A DNA stretch of 64,000 nt from CAZGUH01 sp964529005 (lineage in GTDB: Bacteria; Actinomycetota; Acidimicrobiia; Acidimicrobiales; Ilumatobacteraceae), in the NCBI GenBank assembly GCA_964529005.1, contig CAZGUH010000015.1:12079-76078 (forward strand), read 5' to 3'. The position numbers and the translations under genes were made by a program. Within the stretch, counting starts at the first letter, position 1. Every line of letters starts with the position of its first letter. Below, piece after piece: positions 43,065-51,607 of the stretch. The notes under the pieces were generated by a model. It had not been told where the DNA came from. It was given only the letters and a program-made list of their open reading frames with translations, and searched no databases.

Positions 43065-45574
43065 AGGACGGCCTCGGCGCCGATGCGGATGAACGCGGTG
43101 GGGGACGGGCTCGCGTCGACGTCGAACTCGCTGTGCGCTCCGTCGTCGCAGATCGCGAACCGCCGACCGCCGTCCCGTTCCCACCCGTACTTCAGGACGG
43201 CTGCTTTGGCCGCCCCGCGGACGAAGCGTGCCTCGGGGAGGAGGCGCACCGACTCCGGCGAGAGCCGTGGTGCGCCGTGGCGTACGCGCAGCCGATGCTC
43301 GCCGGCCCTCGCCGCGGCCGCCAGCACTGCGTCGAGACGGCCCGCGATGTCGGCGGCTCTCTCGTCGTCGACGTGCAACACCAGCATCCCGTCCGCCGCG
43401 ACGTCCAGACCGCTGTGGCGCGCCGCCTGCACGCGCACACGGGCGGCGTAGTCGGCGGCATCGGCGCTCACCCGGGCCAGCTCGGCATGGGCGCGTGCCG
43501 TGAGACCGATCGCGAGCAGCTCGGAGACCCGCGATGCGCTCGCGACTCCAGCGGTGAACCACAGCTGTGCCGCCTCGGCGTCGCCGGCGCAGGCGGCCAT
43601 CCACTCTCCCGCCGTGGCCGGATCATCGGCGATCGGCCCCCACGCGGCCGCGTGCTCCGCCGTCAGCCCCGCGTCCCGCCACTGCGACGCCCGCTCGACG
43701 GCGAGGCCTGAGCGCTTCCAGCTGATCGCGGCGCTCGTCCCGAACCCGGCGTCGAGCCAGCGACGCGCGTCGTTCGGGTCGTCGATGCCACCGCGGACGA
43801 GTTCGCCGGCCATCTGCCGGTCGGCGATCCGCTGCCACGGCGCGATGCGCTCGATCGATCCCACGGCGTCGACCCACATCGCGGCGTCGGCCGCCGACAT
43901 CGTGGACCGCCAGTCCGCGATCGCGGCGAGCCCGACGCCGATGTCGGCCCATCGCCCGGCCTCGTCGGCCGTCACCCCGGAGGCCGCCAGGTGCTTGGCG
44001 ATCTCCACCGACGGGCACCCCAGGGTGCGCCACGCCGCCGCCTCCCCCGCCGGCATGCCGCGCTCCAGCCATGCGTGCGCGTCCCGTGGCGTGAACCCCG
44101 CGGCGCGCATCGCCGCCGCGGTGTCGAGGTCGCCGTCGAGCAGCTGGCGCCACTGCCAGCACGTGGTCAGGTCGGCGCGGAGCGTGGAGAACCACCGTCC
44201 GGACTCTGCTGCGGGCCATTGGGCTCGCCAGCGAAGGATCTCCGGCGCCGACACGACGCCCATGTGCATCCACTGGGCAGCCTCGGACGGGTCGACACCA
44301 GCGGCTCGCATCGCGGCCGCGTCGTTGGCGACGATCACGCCGGCCGCGATCCAACGCCGAGCCTGCGTTGCGGCGCCGGCGATCGCGCCCCGCCACGCGG
44401 CGCAGACGGCCGGATCCGTGCTGATCGACGTCCACTCGGGCAGATCGGCGGGCACGAACCCGGCGTGCGACCAGGCCCACGCTTCGGCGCCCGATGCCGC
44501 GCCTGCGGCGCGCCAGGCGGCCACCGATGCGAGGTCGCCGCGCGTGGCCTGGTACCACGCGGGTGCGTCGGAGCCCGCGGACGCGGCCCACGCCGCGGCC
44601 TGCCGCGGCTCGAGCCCCAGGCGGAGCCAGACCTCGGCGTCGGCGGGGTGGCCGAACCCCGCGCGCACCCATTCCCGGGCTGTCGCGGACTGCATCCCGA
44701 GCGACGTCCACTGCGAGGCGATCCGGGGATCGTTCGTGACCGCCAACCAGTCGGTTGCGGCGGCCGCCGACGCACCGGCAGCCGCCCAGCCCGCGGTGAA
44801 CCCCTTGAAGTCGCGCACGGAGGCCCGCCCAGCCCACCGCCGAAACGCCTTCCATCCGCCCTGCTTCGACCACGCGACGCAGTCCGCTGCGGTGACGCCG
44901 GCGTCGATCCACTGCTTCGCTTCACGCGGACCGATGTCAGACGCCACCCACTGCGGGATCTCGTCCAGCGGAGCGCCGACGTCTCGCATCGCCCGGGCGT
45001 CCTTGTGCCCCACCCCCGCGGCGCGCAGGCGCAGCGCGTCGTCGGCGGAGAACCCGTCCTTCAACCACCGCGCCCGGTTCGCCGGAGACAGGAACGCTTC
45101 GCGCCACCGCCGGGCCTCGGCTGCGCCGCTGACGCCGGCGGCGATCCAGGGCTTCGCGGAGTCTGGATGGAAGCCGTGGTGGCGCCACTCGAGGATGTCG
45201 GCGGTCGCGGCGACACCGACGCGCATCCAGCCGGAGAGCTCGAGCGGGTCGAAGCCGTGGCGCTTCCACCGCCCAGCGGCAGCCGCGTCGTATCCCATTC
45301 GGACCCAGCTCAACGCTTCCTCGGGACTGCACAGCGCGTTCCACGCCGCGGCGTTCGACGGGTCCTGCCCCAGCGCCATCCAGAACTTCGCGTCGTTCGG
45401 CGTGCGCGCTCCAGCGCGCGTCCACCGACCGACGTGCGCCGGATCGCGAACTCCGAGGACGATCCACGCCGTCAGCTCGGCAGCGGTGCTGACGCCGGCC
45501 GCCTGCCATGCCGACCGAGGGAAACCCTCGACTTCGTCGCCCCATGCCCAGGCGAGGCTTGTCCACACGCCCAC
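43061..45574 (-). CDS. solenoid-like protein of about fifty 12-14-residue Trp/Gly repeats
   Basis: An 837-residue protein not matching any repeat family I know. Residues from about 15 to 730 consist of roughly fifty consecutive units of 12-14 residues with the pattern x-W-x3-G-(V/F)-x3-(E/A)-A-x, for example RWLKDGFSADDAL and QWIDAGVTAADCV; the Trp is sometimes Leu or Met. Each unit is probably one helix plus a turn, together forming a superhelix. The last 110 residues form a non-repetitive alpha/beta domain. GTG at 45574 or 45568 is the likely start; further upstream the frame becomes Arg/Pro-rich and runs antisense to the divergent gene. It heads the locus and overlaps the helicase gene (GTGA). 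Confidence 0.78.
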   Translation of the reverse strand: MGVWTSLAWAWGDEVEGFPRSAWQAAGVSTAAELTAWIVLGVRDPAHVGRWTRAGARTPNDAKFWMALGQDPSNAAAWNALCSPEEALSWVRMGYDAAAAGRWKRHGFDPLELSGWMRVGVAATADILEWRHHGFHPDSAKPWIAAGVSGAAEARRWREAFLSPANRARWLKDGFSADDALRLRAAGVGHKDARAMRDVGAPLDEIPQWVASDIGPREAKQWIDAGVTAADCVAWSKQGGWKAFRRWAGRASVRDFKGFTAGWAAAGASAAAATDWLAVTNDPRIASQWTSLGMQSATAREWVRAGFGHPADAEVWLRLGLEPRQAAAWAASAGSDAPAWYQATRGDLASVAAWRAAGAASGAEAWAWSHAGFVPADLPEWTSISTDPAVCAAWRGAIAGAATQARRWIAAGVIVANDAAAMRAAGVDPSEAAQWMHMGVVSAPEILRWRAQWPAAESGRWFSTLRADLTTCWQWRQLLDGDLDTAAAMRAAGFTPRDAHAWLERGMPAGEAAAWRTLGCPSVEIAKHLAASGVTADEAGRWADIGVGLAAIADWRSTMSAADAAMWVDAVGSIERIAPWQRIADRQMAGELVRGGIDDPNDARRWLDAGFGTSAAISWKRSGLAVERASQWRDAGLTAEHAAAWGPIADDPATAGEWMAACAGDAEAAQLWFTAGVASASRVSELLAIGLTARAHAELARVSADAADYAARVRVQAARHSGLDVAADGMLVLHVDDERAADIAGRLDAVLAAAARAGEHRLRVRHGAPRLSPESVRLLPEARFVRGAAKAAVLKYGWERDGGRRFAICDDGAHSEFDVDASPSPTAFIRIGAEAVL

Positions 45575-45637
45575 GGGCGCACACGTTAGATGGGGGATGT
45601 GTCGCGGTTCCGACGACGGGTGCGTCACACTGTGCCG

Positions 45638-46651
45638 ATGGACAGCATCGCCCCTCGTCGTGTCGAGCCGTCGGTCGATGCGCTGCTTCCACCCGGCGTG
45701 GCGCGCGAGCCGTTCGTCAATCCGGACGGACGTTCCGCGGCGCGCTTCGAGCGAGCGTGGATCGACGGCGTGGCGCACATCGTCAAGTACGTGCATCCCG
45801 ATGACGACTTCATGATGCGCGTCTCCGGCGATCTCGCCTGCCGCACCGTGCGCGCGTGGGCTGCCGGGCTGCTCGATGCCGCGCCCGGCAACATCGACCA
45901 CACGATCGTCGCTGCTGCGTGGGGTCACGGCCGCAATGGGTGGGGTGCGGCGATCGTGATGCGCGATGCGTCCGCCGACCTGCTTCCCGGCGATGGTTCG
46001 ACGATCCCGATCGGCCAGCACGCCGCCTTCCTCGACAACCTCGCCGCGTTCGCCGCGGCGACGTGGGGGTGGCGGGACACGTCGGGCGACGGGTTGCTGC
46101 CATATGACGCACGATGGGCGTGGTTCGGGCACGCCGCGCTCGACGGAGAGCGGGCGCTCGGCTGGCCCGAGCCCGTGCCGCGCATCGCCGACGACGGGTG
46201 GCGGCGCTTCGTCGACCGGGCCCCGCGCCGCCTCGTCGACGCGGTCGAGGGTCTTCGCCGCGACCCGTCGCCGCTCGCCGCCGCCCTGCGGGAGACGCCG
46301 ACATGCTTCCTGCACGGCGACGTGAAGGCGTCGAACGCCGGCGCCACTGCCGACGGTCGCACCGTGCTCGTCGACTGGGCGTACGTCGGCGAAGGCCCGG
46401 TGTGCCATGAGCTCGCCTGGCACCTGGCGTTGGACCGCGCACGGCTGCCGATCTCGAAGGACGCGACGATCGATGCGTTCCGCGCCGCCCTCGAGCGTCA
46501 GGGGGTCGGCACCGACGCGTGGTGGGATGTCCAGCGCGACCTGTGCCTGCTCGGCGCCGTCGTGCAGTTCGGGTGGGAGAAGGCGCTCGGGGACGACGAC
46601 GAGCTGGCGTGGTGGTGCACGGCGGCATCGGCAGGCCTGGACCGCCTGTGA
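45638..46651 (+). CDS. aminoglycoside-phosphotransferase-like (APH) kinase-fold protein
   Basis: A 337-residue APH-superfamily protein: a short N-lobe (AWIDGVAHIVKYV, with Lys as the ATP-binding candidate), the catalytic loop FLHGDVKASNAG (HGDxxxxN, about 223-234), and VLVDWAYVGEGPVCHELAW, the metal-binding DxD-equivalent region. Such proteins phosphorylate antibiotics, choline, sugars or other small molecules; nothing here decides the substrate. The ATG at 45638 is in front of the first conserved stretch. It is divergent from the repeat-protein gene with only 63 bases between the starts, so the two share a promoter region. Confidence 0.82.
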   Translation: MDSIAPRRVEPSVDALLPPGVAREPFVNPDGRSAARFERAWIDGVAHIVKYVHPDDDFMMRVSGDLACRTVRAWAAGLLDAAPGNIDHTIVAAAWGHGRNGWGAAIVMRDASADLLPGDGSTIPIGQHAAFLDNLAAFAAATWGWRDTSGDGLLPYDARWAWFGHAALDGERALGWPEPVPRIADDGWRRFVDRAPRRLVDAVEGLRRDPSPLAAALRETPTCFLHGDVKASNAGATADGRTVLVDWAYVGEGPVCHELAWHLALDRARLPISKDATIDAFRAALERQGVGTDAWWDVQRDLCLLGAVVQFGWEKALGDDDELAWWCTAASAGLDRL

Positions 46652-46720
46652 GATCCCGTTTGGCGGGCCGGATCGTCGGGTAGTCAGCTCCGGGACAGCG
46701 CGCGACCTGGAGGATCGAGC

Positions 46721-47383
46721 GTGAACGCTGGGCGAGGTTTCCGCGATCGAACCGCTGGCGGCCGCCATCTCGCGGATGCGCTCTCGGGCGCGGAGCTGGT
46801 CGATCCGGTGGTGCTCGCATTGCCGCGCGGGGGCGTGCCGGTGGCATTCGAGGTCGCGAGCCGGCTCGATGCGCCCCTCGACGTCCTGGTGGCCCGCAAG
46901 GTGGGGGCGCCGAACCACCGGGAGTTCGGCATCGGCGCCATCGCCGAGGGCGGCGTGCGCGTCGCCGACCGTGCGTCGTTGCGCATGCTGCGCATCGACG
47001 ACGACGAGTTCGAGAACCTGGCAGACGCCGAGGTCGCCGAGCTCGAACGCCGTGCAGCGGCCTACCGCGGCGGCCGGCCGCTGCCGCCCACACAAGATCG
47101 TGACGTCGTCGTGGTCGACGACGGCGTGGCGACGGGCGTGACAGCCGAGGCGGCGCTCCTGGCGGCGCGCCGCCTCGGCGCGCGCCGCGTCGTGCTCGCC
47201 GCGCCGGTGTGCGCCGACGAGACGGCGCACCGTCTCGAAGACGTGGCCGACATGGTCGTCTGCGTGTCCTGCCCCGACGAGTTGGGCGCGGTCGGCCGCT
47301 GGTACGACCGCTTCGACCAGACGACCGATGCCGAGGTGATCGAGTTGCTGGAGCGCGCCCGCGCGCGCAGCGGTGGAGCCTGA
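46721..47383 (+). CDS. phosphoribosyltransferase-family protein
   Basis: A 220-residue type I PRTase-fold protein. The PRPP signature is VVVVDDGVATGVTAEAA (about 128-144), with the preceding LALPRGGVPVAFEVA and VLVARKVGAPNHREFGIGA typical of the stand-alone PRTase-like proteins common in actinobacteria, which often sit beside hydrolases or universal stress genes. GTG at 46721 is preceded by TGGAGGA. The biological substrate of this group is not established. Confidence 0.88.
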   Translation: MNAGRGFRDRTAGGRHLADALSGAELVDPVVLALPRGGVPVAFEVASRLDAPLDVLVARKVGAPNHREFGIGAIAEGGVRVADRASLRMLRIDDDEFENLADAEVAELERRAAAYRGGRPLPPTQDRDVVVVDDGVATGVTAEAALLAARRLGARRVVLAAPVCADETAHRLEDVADMVVCVSCPDELGAVGRWYDRFDQTTDAEVIELLERARARSGGA

Positions 47384-47467
47384 CGGGCAGGCCAGCGTGA
47401 TCAGCGTCACCGGTGCCGGTGATGCGAGGATGGACGAGATCGACGCTCGCTCAGGAAGGAACGCGCG

Positions 47468-47866
47468 ATGCCGAAGGAACTGAAGGCGGAGTCGTCCCGG
47501 AAGCCACCGGCGCCGTCGGACAGCCACGATCCCATCGACGAGTGGATGCGGCGCGTCATGCCGGATCTCCAGCCGATCGTTACGCACCTCGACGAGTCGA
47601 TCCGTGCCGCCATTCCCGGTCTGGAGTACGCGCTCAAGTGGAAGAAGGCGTACTACGGCCTTCCCGAGCGCGGGTGGATCATCGAGCTGGTGGCATACGA
47701 CGTCTCGGTCAACGTCGTGTTCCTCGGCGGCGCGGACTTCGACAACCCACCGCCGCTCGGCTCGGGGCGTTCGCGCTACGTGAAGATCAAGAGCCTCGAC
47801 GAGGCGCAGGAGCCCGATCTCCAGAAGTGGATCGAGGCCGCGGCGGACGTGCCCGGCTGGACGTAG
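47468..47866 (+). CDS. DUF1801-domain protein
   Basis: A 132-residue protein of the DUF1801/YdhG type: DPIDEWMRRVMPDLQPIVTHLDESIRAAIPGLEYALKWKKAYYGL contains the family's paired helices, followed by an antiparallel sheet (IIELVAYDVSVNVVFLGG) and a C-terminal helix. Function unknown; the fold is small and ligand binding is likely. CAGGAAGGA precedes the ATG. A 7-base inverted repeat (TCACCGG-TG-CCGGTGA) sits 45 bases upstream of the gene. Confidence 0.83.
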   Translation: MPKELKAESSRKPPAPSDSHDPIDEWMRRVMPDLQPIVTHLDESIRAAIPGLEYALKWKKAYYGLPERGWIIELVAYDVSVNVVFLGGADFDNPPPLGSGRSRYVKIKSLDEAQEPDLQKWIEAAADVPGWT

Positions 47867-47882
47867 AGCGACGCAGGCTGCG

Positions 47883-48650
47883 CTACCGGTCGGACGGTTT
47901 GCGTGCTTCGAACAGCGTTCGCGATGTCGTCGACCGGAACACGCCATCGCGCCGGATGATCGCGTCGAGGTCGCGCAGCCGGTCGACGTAGCGCTCGACG
48001 GTGAAGTCCGGGACGGTCCAGATCACCTTGCGCAGGAAGAAGACCATCGCGCCGACGTCGAAGAACTCGAGCTCCAGGCGCTCGTTCCTGCACTCGACGA
48101 CGTCCAGACCCGCGTCGCGCGCCGCCGCTGCTTCGACGTCGTGGTGACGTTCGTCGGTGTGCGGGAATGGCCCGAGGAAGAACTCGCTGATCTCGACGTT
48201 GGCGCCCTCGCCGACATGTTGCGCGAAGTAGGCGCCGCCCGGAGCGAGCACGCGGGCGATCTCCGACCAGTGCACCGTCGCCGGGTGCCGGCTGCTCACC
48301 AGGTCGAAGGCGCCGTCGGCGAACGGCAGCGGCGGCTCCTCGGGATCGGCGACCACGACGGCCCCGAGCGGATGCAGCCGGGCGGTGGCCGCCGCGACGT
48401 TCGGAGGCCATCCCTCCGTCGCCACCATCACCGGAGGGAAGCCTGCCGCGCCGGCGCCTGCGAGGACCTCACCGCCGCCCGTCTGGATGTCGAGAGCGGC
48501 GCGCGCCGCGGCGAGCTTCCTGCGCAGCATCCGCTGGTAACCCCATGACGGTCGCTGTTCCGTCGCCCGGCCGTCGAGCCAGGAGAAGTCCCATCCCTCG
48601 ACCGACGTGTGCGCTGCTTCGTCGACGAGCTCCTCGAACGTCTTCGTCAT
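47883..48650 (-). CDS. class I SAM-dependent methyltransferase
   Basis: A 255-residue Rossmann methyltransferase. Motif I is altered: where E/DxGxGxG is expected the strand reads ALDIQTGGGEVLAG, consistent with the RmtB/YcgJ-like group. VVADPEEPPLPFADGAFDLVSSRHPATVHWSEIARVLAPGGAYFAQHVG supplies motifs II-IV. The ATG at 48650 fits best; the open frame upstream is Pro/Arg-rich. The substrate is unknown. It converges on the DUF1801 gene. Confidence 0.85.
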   Translation of the reverse strand: MTKTFEELVDEAAHTSVEGWDFSWLDGRATEQRPSWGYQRMLRRKLAAARAALDIQTGGGEVLAGAGAAGFPPVMVATEGWPPNVAAATARLHPLGAVVVADPEEPPLPFADGAFDLVSSRHPATVHWSEIARVLAPGGAYFAQHVGEGANVEISEFFLGPFPHTDERHHDVEAAAARDAGLDVVECRNERLELEFFDVGAMVFFLRKVIWTVPDFTVERYVDRLRDLDAIIRRDGVFRSTTSRTLFEARKPSDR

Positions 48651-48817
48651 CCGTTCGATCAGACCACACGGCGCGCGCTCGTGCACGTCCACCGCACCGT
48701 GCGGCCGCCGCGGGCCCTGTGGGCCGGGCGCCGGCATGCAGCGATGACCGTCCGGGAGGAATACGACGGGCGCGGATCGGGTACGAGCCCCGGTTCATCG
48801 CTCGATGGAGGTGCACC

Positions 48818-49102
48818 ATGGTGACGATCACCGAACCTGCCGCAGAATTCCTCCTGCGGACGCGAGAGCGCAGCGGCGCACCTGCGAACGCGAGCCTCCG
48901 CATCGGAGCGCCGGGCTACGACGGCGACGCCTCTGTGGTGCTCGAGTTCGTCGCCGCGCCGCTGTCCGGTGACGCGGTCACCGACGCGCACGGGCTGGTG
49001 GTCTGCGTCGCGCCCGAGCTCACCGAGGCTCTCGACGCCGCGACGATCGACGTCGTCGATCGCGCCGGCGAGGAGCAGTTGGTGCTGCGAAACGTCGACT
49101 GA
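48818..49102 (+). CDS. IscA/HesB-like protein lacking the cluster-binding cysteines
   Basis: A 94-residue protein matching the HesB/IscA beta-fold by pattern (ITEPAAEFL, LEFVAAPLSGDAVTDAHGLVVCVAPEL, ATIDVVD, LVLRNVD). The three Cys that hold an iron-sulfur cluster in A-type carriers are absent; the only Cys is in LVVCVAP. It therefore cannot act as a standard carrier. ATGGAGG precedes the ATG. Its stop overlaps the start of the small acidic protein by one base. Confidence 0.75.
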   Translation: MVTITEPAAEFLLRTRERSGAPANASLRIGAPGYDGDASVVLEFVAAPLSGDAVTDAHGLVVCVAPELTEALDAATIDVVDRAGEEQLVLRNVD

Positions 49103-49344
49103 TGGGCATCCCGATCGACGACGACGCGCCGCTCGAGCCGACCGACGAGGCGGGCGTGACCCCCGACGGCCTCCCGCCCGACGCAGCGTCGGAGGACGAG
49201 GCCTCGCCGCAGGACGCAGCCGACCAGCAGCACGAGGTCACGCCGGGATGGCGGATCGGCCGCCGGTCACGTGATCCCGAAGCGCCCGATGCCGACGCGC
49301 TCGATCAGGCGATGAGCGTGCCGGGCGACGACGACGAGATGTGA
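49102..49344 (+). CDS. small acidic hypothetical protein
   Basis: Eighty residues, very rich in Asp, Glu, Ala and Pro, with no hydrophobic core and thus probably disordered. The ATG at 49102 shares its A with the TGA of the IscA-like gene, and a strong terminator follows four bases after its stop region, so it is the last gene of a two-gene unit. Function unknown. Confidence 0.6.
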   Translation: MGIPIDDDAPLEPTDEAGVTPDGLPPDAASEDEASPQDAADQQHEVTPGWRIGRRSRDPEAPDADALDQAMSVPGDDDEM

Positions 49345-49346
49345 CG

Positions 49347-49385
49347 CGAGGGAGCCTCAGGCCGTGACGGCCTGAGGCTCCCTCG
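49347..49385. terminator. strong bidirectional hairpin terminator
   Basis: A perfect 17-base-pair stem (left arm 49347-49363, right arm 49369-49385) with a five-base loop (GTGAC), lying between convergent genes. There is no T-run, as is common in actinobacteria. The symmetry suits termination of both the small acidic gene (+) and the PCRLVDTR gene (-). Confidence 0.9.
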
Positions 49386-49412
49386 AATCGCGGGGATGGC
49401 TCGTGCCGGCCC

Positions 49413-50456
49413 TCAGCCGCCGTTCTGGCCGCTGGTGTCGACGGCAGGAGCGTCCGACTCCGACAGCGTGATGCCGCCGATGCCGACCGGGCTCCACGTG
49501 CTCTGGACCGTGGACAGGCCCACCGTGGCCGCTCCGCCGCCGGCGAGCGCGAGGTTGAGCTGCCACGTGCGGGTTCCTGCCGGCGGGGCAGGAACGTTGA
49601 ACGTGTAGCAACCGGCCGACGTGCGGTCGGTGTCGTCGACGAGGAACGAGGTCGCGCTCTGTCCGGTCTCGTTCCACACCGCGGCCTGGGTGACGAACCC
49701 GCCGCCCGACACGCTGCGCACGCAGAACGTCACCGACGTGAGCCGGTATGCCTGGCCGGCGATCGACGTCGGCGCGTCGAGCGCCAGGTTGACGCGGCCG
49801 TCACCGCTCGCGCGTGTCCACGTGATGAACTGCTCGAACGTCGTCGGCGCGTTCTCCGTTGCCTGGAAGTCGAGACCGGGGTGGCTCATCACGATCGGAC
49901 CGAGCTGGACGTAGCGGTCGTCGTGGTTGTGGTCCTCGTAGTAGCCGACGATGTCGATGATGACGTTGACGGTGCCGCGCTCGTTGAACACGCTGATCTT
50001 GCCGTCGGCCGACAGGTCGACCGTCACCGCGTTGGGCGTCGGCGCCTGGCCAGCCGTCCAGTTCAGGTTCGATGCCGTCGGCTGCGCGGCGTCCGACGGG
50101 AACACCGTCAGATAGCCATCGCTCGTCGGATCGGTGATCGTCACGTTGGCATCGATCGCGACCGCGCCGACGGGGATGTTGCAGTTGCCGTTCGCTCCGT
50201 GCACGGTGAACGTCGCGATCTCGTTGGGGTTCAATGGCGTGGCTCGGGGCCCGACGGTCGCCGGCGCTGGACGGGTGTCCACGAGACGGCACGGCGCGAT
50301 CGCGACGAACACCGGCTTGGAGCCGCTCGAGATGGTGGCCCGCGCGATGCCGAGACCACCGGCCCCCAGCGTGACCGCGACCGCAGCGCCGATCGCCGCC
50401 CATCGCGAGCGCCACATGCCGCCCGAGCGTGTCGGCGCTTTCGAGTTCACGTCCAT
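49413..50456 (-). CDS. exported protein with PCRLVDTR-type beta domain
   Basis: A 347-residue exported protein. A membrane/signal segment (WAAIGAAVAVTLGAGGLGIA, about 19-38) is followed by a beta domain with FVAIAPCRLVDTRP (about 50-63), a motif found in large numbers in exported proteins of Acidimicrobiia and some other bacteria, paired with CNIPVGAVAIDANVTITDP and VNVIIDIVGYYE. The C-terminal 150 residues form another beta-sandwich. AAAAAGGAGG lies seven to eight bases before the ATG. Role: surface or extracellular structural protein; no enzyme motif seen. Confidence 0.8.
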   Translation of the reverse strand: MDVNSKAPTRSGGMWRSRWAAIGAAVAVTLGAGGLGIARATISSGSKPVFVAIAPCRLVDTRPAPATVGPRATPLNPNEIATFTVHGANGNCNIPVGAVAIDANVTITDPTSDGYLTVFPSDAAQPTASNLNWTAGQAPTPNAVTVDLSADGKISVFNERGTVNVIIDIVGYYEDHNHDDRYVQLGPIVMSHPGLDFQATENAPTTFEQFITWTRASGDGRVNLALDAPTSIAGQAYRLTSVTFCVRSVSGGGFVTQAAVWNETGQSATSFLVDDTDRTSAGCYTFNVPAPPAGTRTWQLNLALAGGGAATVGLSTVQSTWSPVGIGGITLSESDAPAVDTSGQNGG

Positions 50457-50725
50457 GACACAACCCTCCTTTTTCTATTCTGGGCGGGTGACAGACGGTC
50501 ACAGCCCGAGGCGTGCTGACAATAGCGAGTTCTCGAGACCACGAAAGCCGATCGCTCTGCGGGAATGATGCGACCGATGACGGCGACAAGGATGGGTAAA
50601 GATCCGGCGCTCATTGTGGTTGTGCGAGCCGAACTCTTGCTTTTTGATCACCATCGGCGTCGCCGCGTCACCTGCTCGGGTCTGACGCCGACGACCGGCG
50701 GGAAGGGGTCAGCGATGGAGGACAC
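50457..50725. promoter_or_regulatory. divergent intergenic region with lower GC
   Basis: This 269-base region separates the exported PCRLVDTR gene (-) and the dioxygenase gene (+) and must hold both promoters. It contains the strong ribosome site of the minus-strand gene (CCTCCTTTTT at 50464-50473), an inverted repeat GTGAC-AGACG-GTCAC (50488-50502) and AT-richer stretches near 50610-50650. No convincing -35/-10 pair could be chosen by eye. Confidence 0.45.
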
Positions 50726-51607
50726 GTGAGCGAGCCGAGCGGACTGCCAGAGTTTCGAATGCCGGTGGTCTTCCTCGGCCATGGCAGCCCGATGAACACG
50801 CTGGAGACGAACCGGTACACCGACGCCTGGCAGCGGCTCGGCGCATCGCTTCCGCGGCCGCGCGCCGTCCTCGTCGTCTCGGCGCACTGGTACATCGGCT
50901 ACACGGCCGTCACGGCGATGGCCGAGCCGCGCACGATCCACGACTTCTTCGGGTTTCCCGACGAGCTGTTCGCGTTCGCATATCCGGCGCCCGGCTCGCC
51001 AGACCTGGCCGCCGAGATCGCGGACCTGGTGCAGCCGCGCTGGGTCGGCCTCGACGTCGACGGGTGGGGGCTCGACCATGGCGCCTGGTCGGTGCTGGCG
51101 CACATGTTCCCCGGTGCCGACGTTCCGGTCGTGCAGCTGTCGCTCAACGCGTCCAAGCCGATCCAGTACCACCTCGACCTTGCCCGCAGCCTCGCCCCGC
51201 TGCGTGACCGCGGCGTGCTGATTCTCGGCAGCGGCAACGTGGTCCACAACCTGCGACGCGTCGACTGGCGCCAACAGCACGGCGGGTTCGACTGGGCACG
51301 GCGATTCGACGAGGCCGCTCGTACGTGCATGACCGAGAGCCCCGGTGACATCGACGCATTGGCATCCCATCCCGACTACCGCCTCGCCGTGCCGATCACC
51401 GACCACTTCCTCCCCGCCGTGTACGTCGCGGGCCTCGCCGCGGCAGACGGCGCCACATGTTCCGTGCTCGTCGACGGATACACGTACGGGTCGCTGTCGA
51501 TGACGTCGTACACCGTCGGAGCCACACAGCTGGGCCTCGCCGACCTCGACGATGACGGCGCGGCCCCGATCCCGTCCGAGCTTCCGTCGGACCAGACGAA
51601 CGTGTGA
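50726..51607 (+). CDS. DODA-type (LigB-like) extradiol dioxygenase, YgiD family
   Basis: A 293-residue class III extradiol dioxygenase-like protein. Metal ligands are apparent in VVFLGHGSPMNTL (His), VVSAHWY (His), WGLDHGAWSVL (His/Asp) and GSGNVVHNLR. This matches the 4,5-DOPA dioxygenase/YgiD branch, which cleaves catecholic substrates using zinc or iron. GTG at 50726 is preceded by GATGGAGGA. Its stop overlaps the start of the cytochrome b561 gene (GTGTGA). The physiological substrate is not known. Confidence 0.88.
   Translation: MSEPSGLPEFRMPVVFLGHGSPMNTLETNRYTDAWQRLGASLPRPRAVLVVSAHWYIGYTAVTAMAEPRTIHDFFGFPDELFAFAYPAPGSPDLAAEIADLVQPRWVGLDVDGWGLDHGAWSVLAHMFPGADVPVVQLSLNASKPIQYHLDLARSLAPLRDRGVLILGSGNVVHNLRRVDWRQQHGGFDWARRFDEAARTCMTESPGDIDALASHPDYRLAVPITDHFLPAVYVAGLAAADGATCSVLVDGYTYGSLSMTSYTVGATQLGLADLDDDGAAPIPSELPSDQTNV

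Noticed and set aside
47407..47422. Inverted repeat TCACCGG-TG-CCGGTGA upstream of the DUF1801 gene as an operator or terminator
   Set aside because: Stem is short, loop is only two bases and such GC-rich repeats are common by chance here.
45575..47947. Extension of the Trp-repeat protein to 1628 residues
   Set aside because: The extra N-terminal part is antisense to the APH, PRTase and DUF1801 genes and is Arg-rich without repeats; the repeat begins only after 45574.
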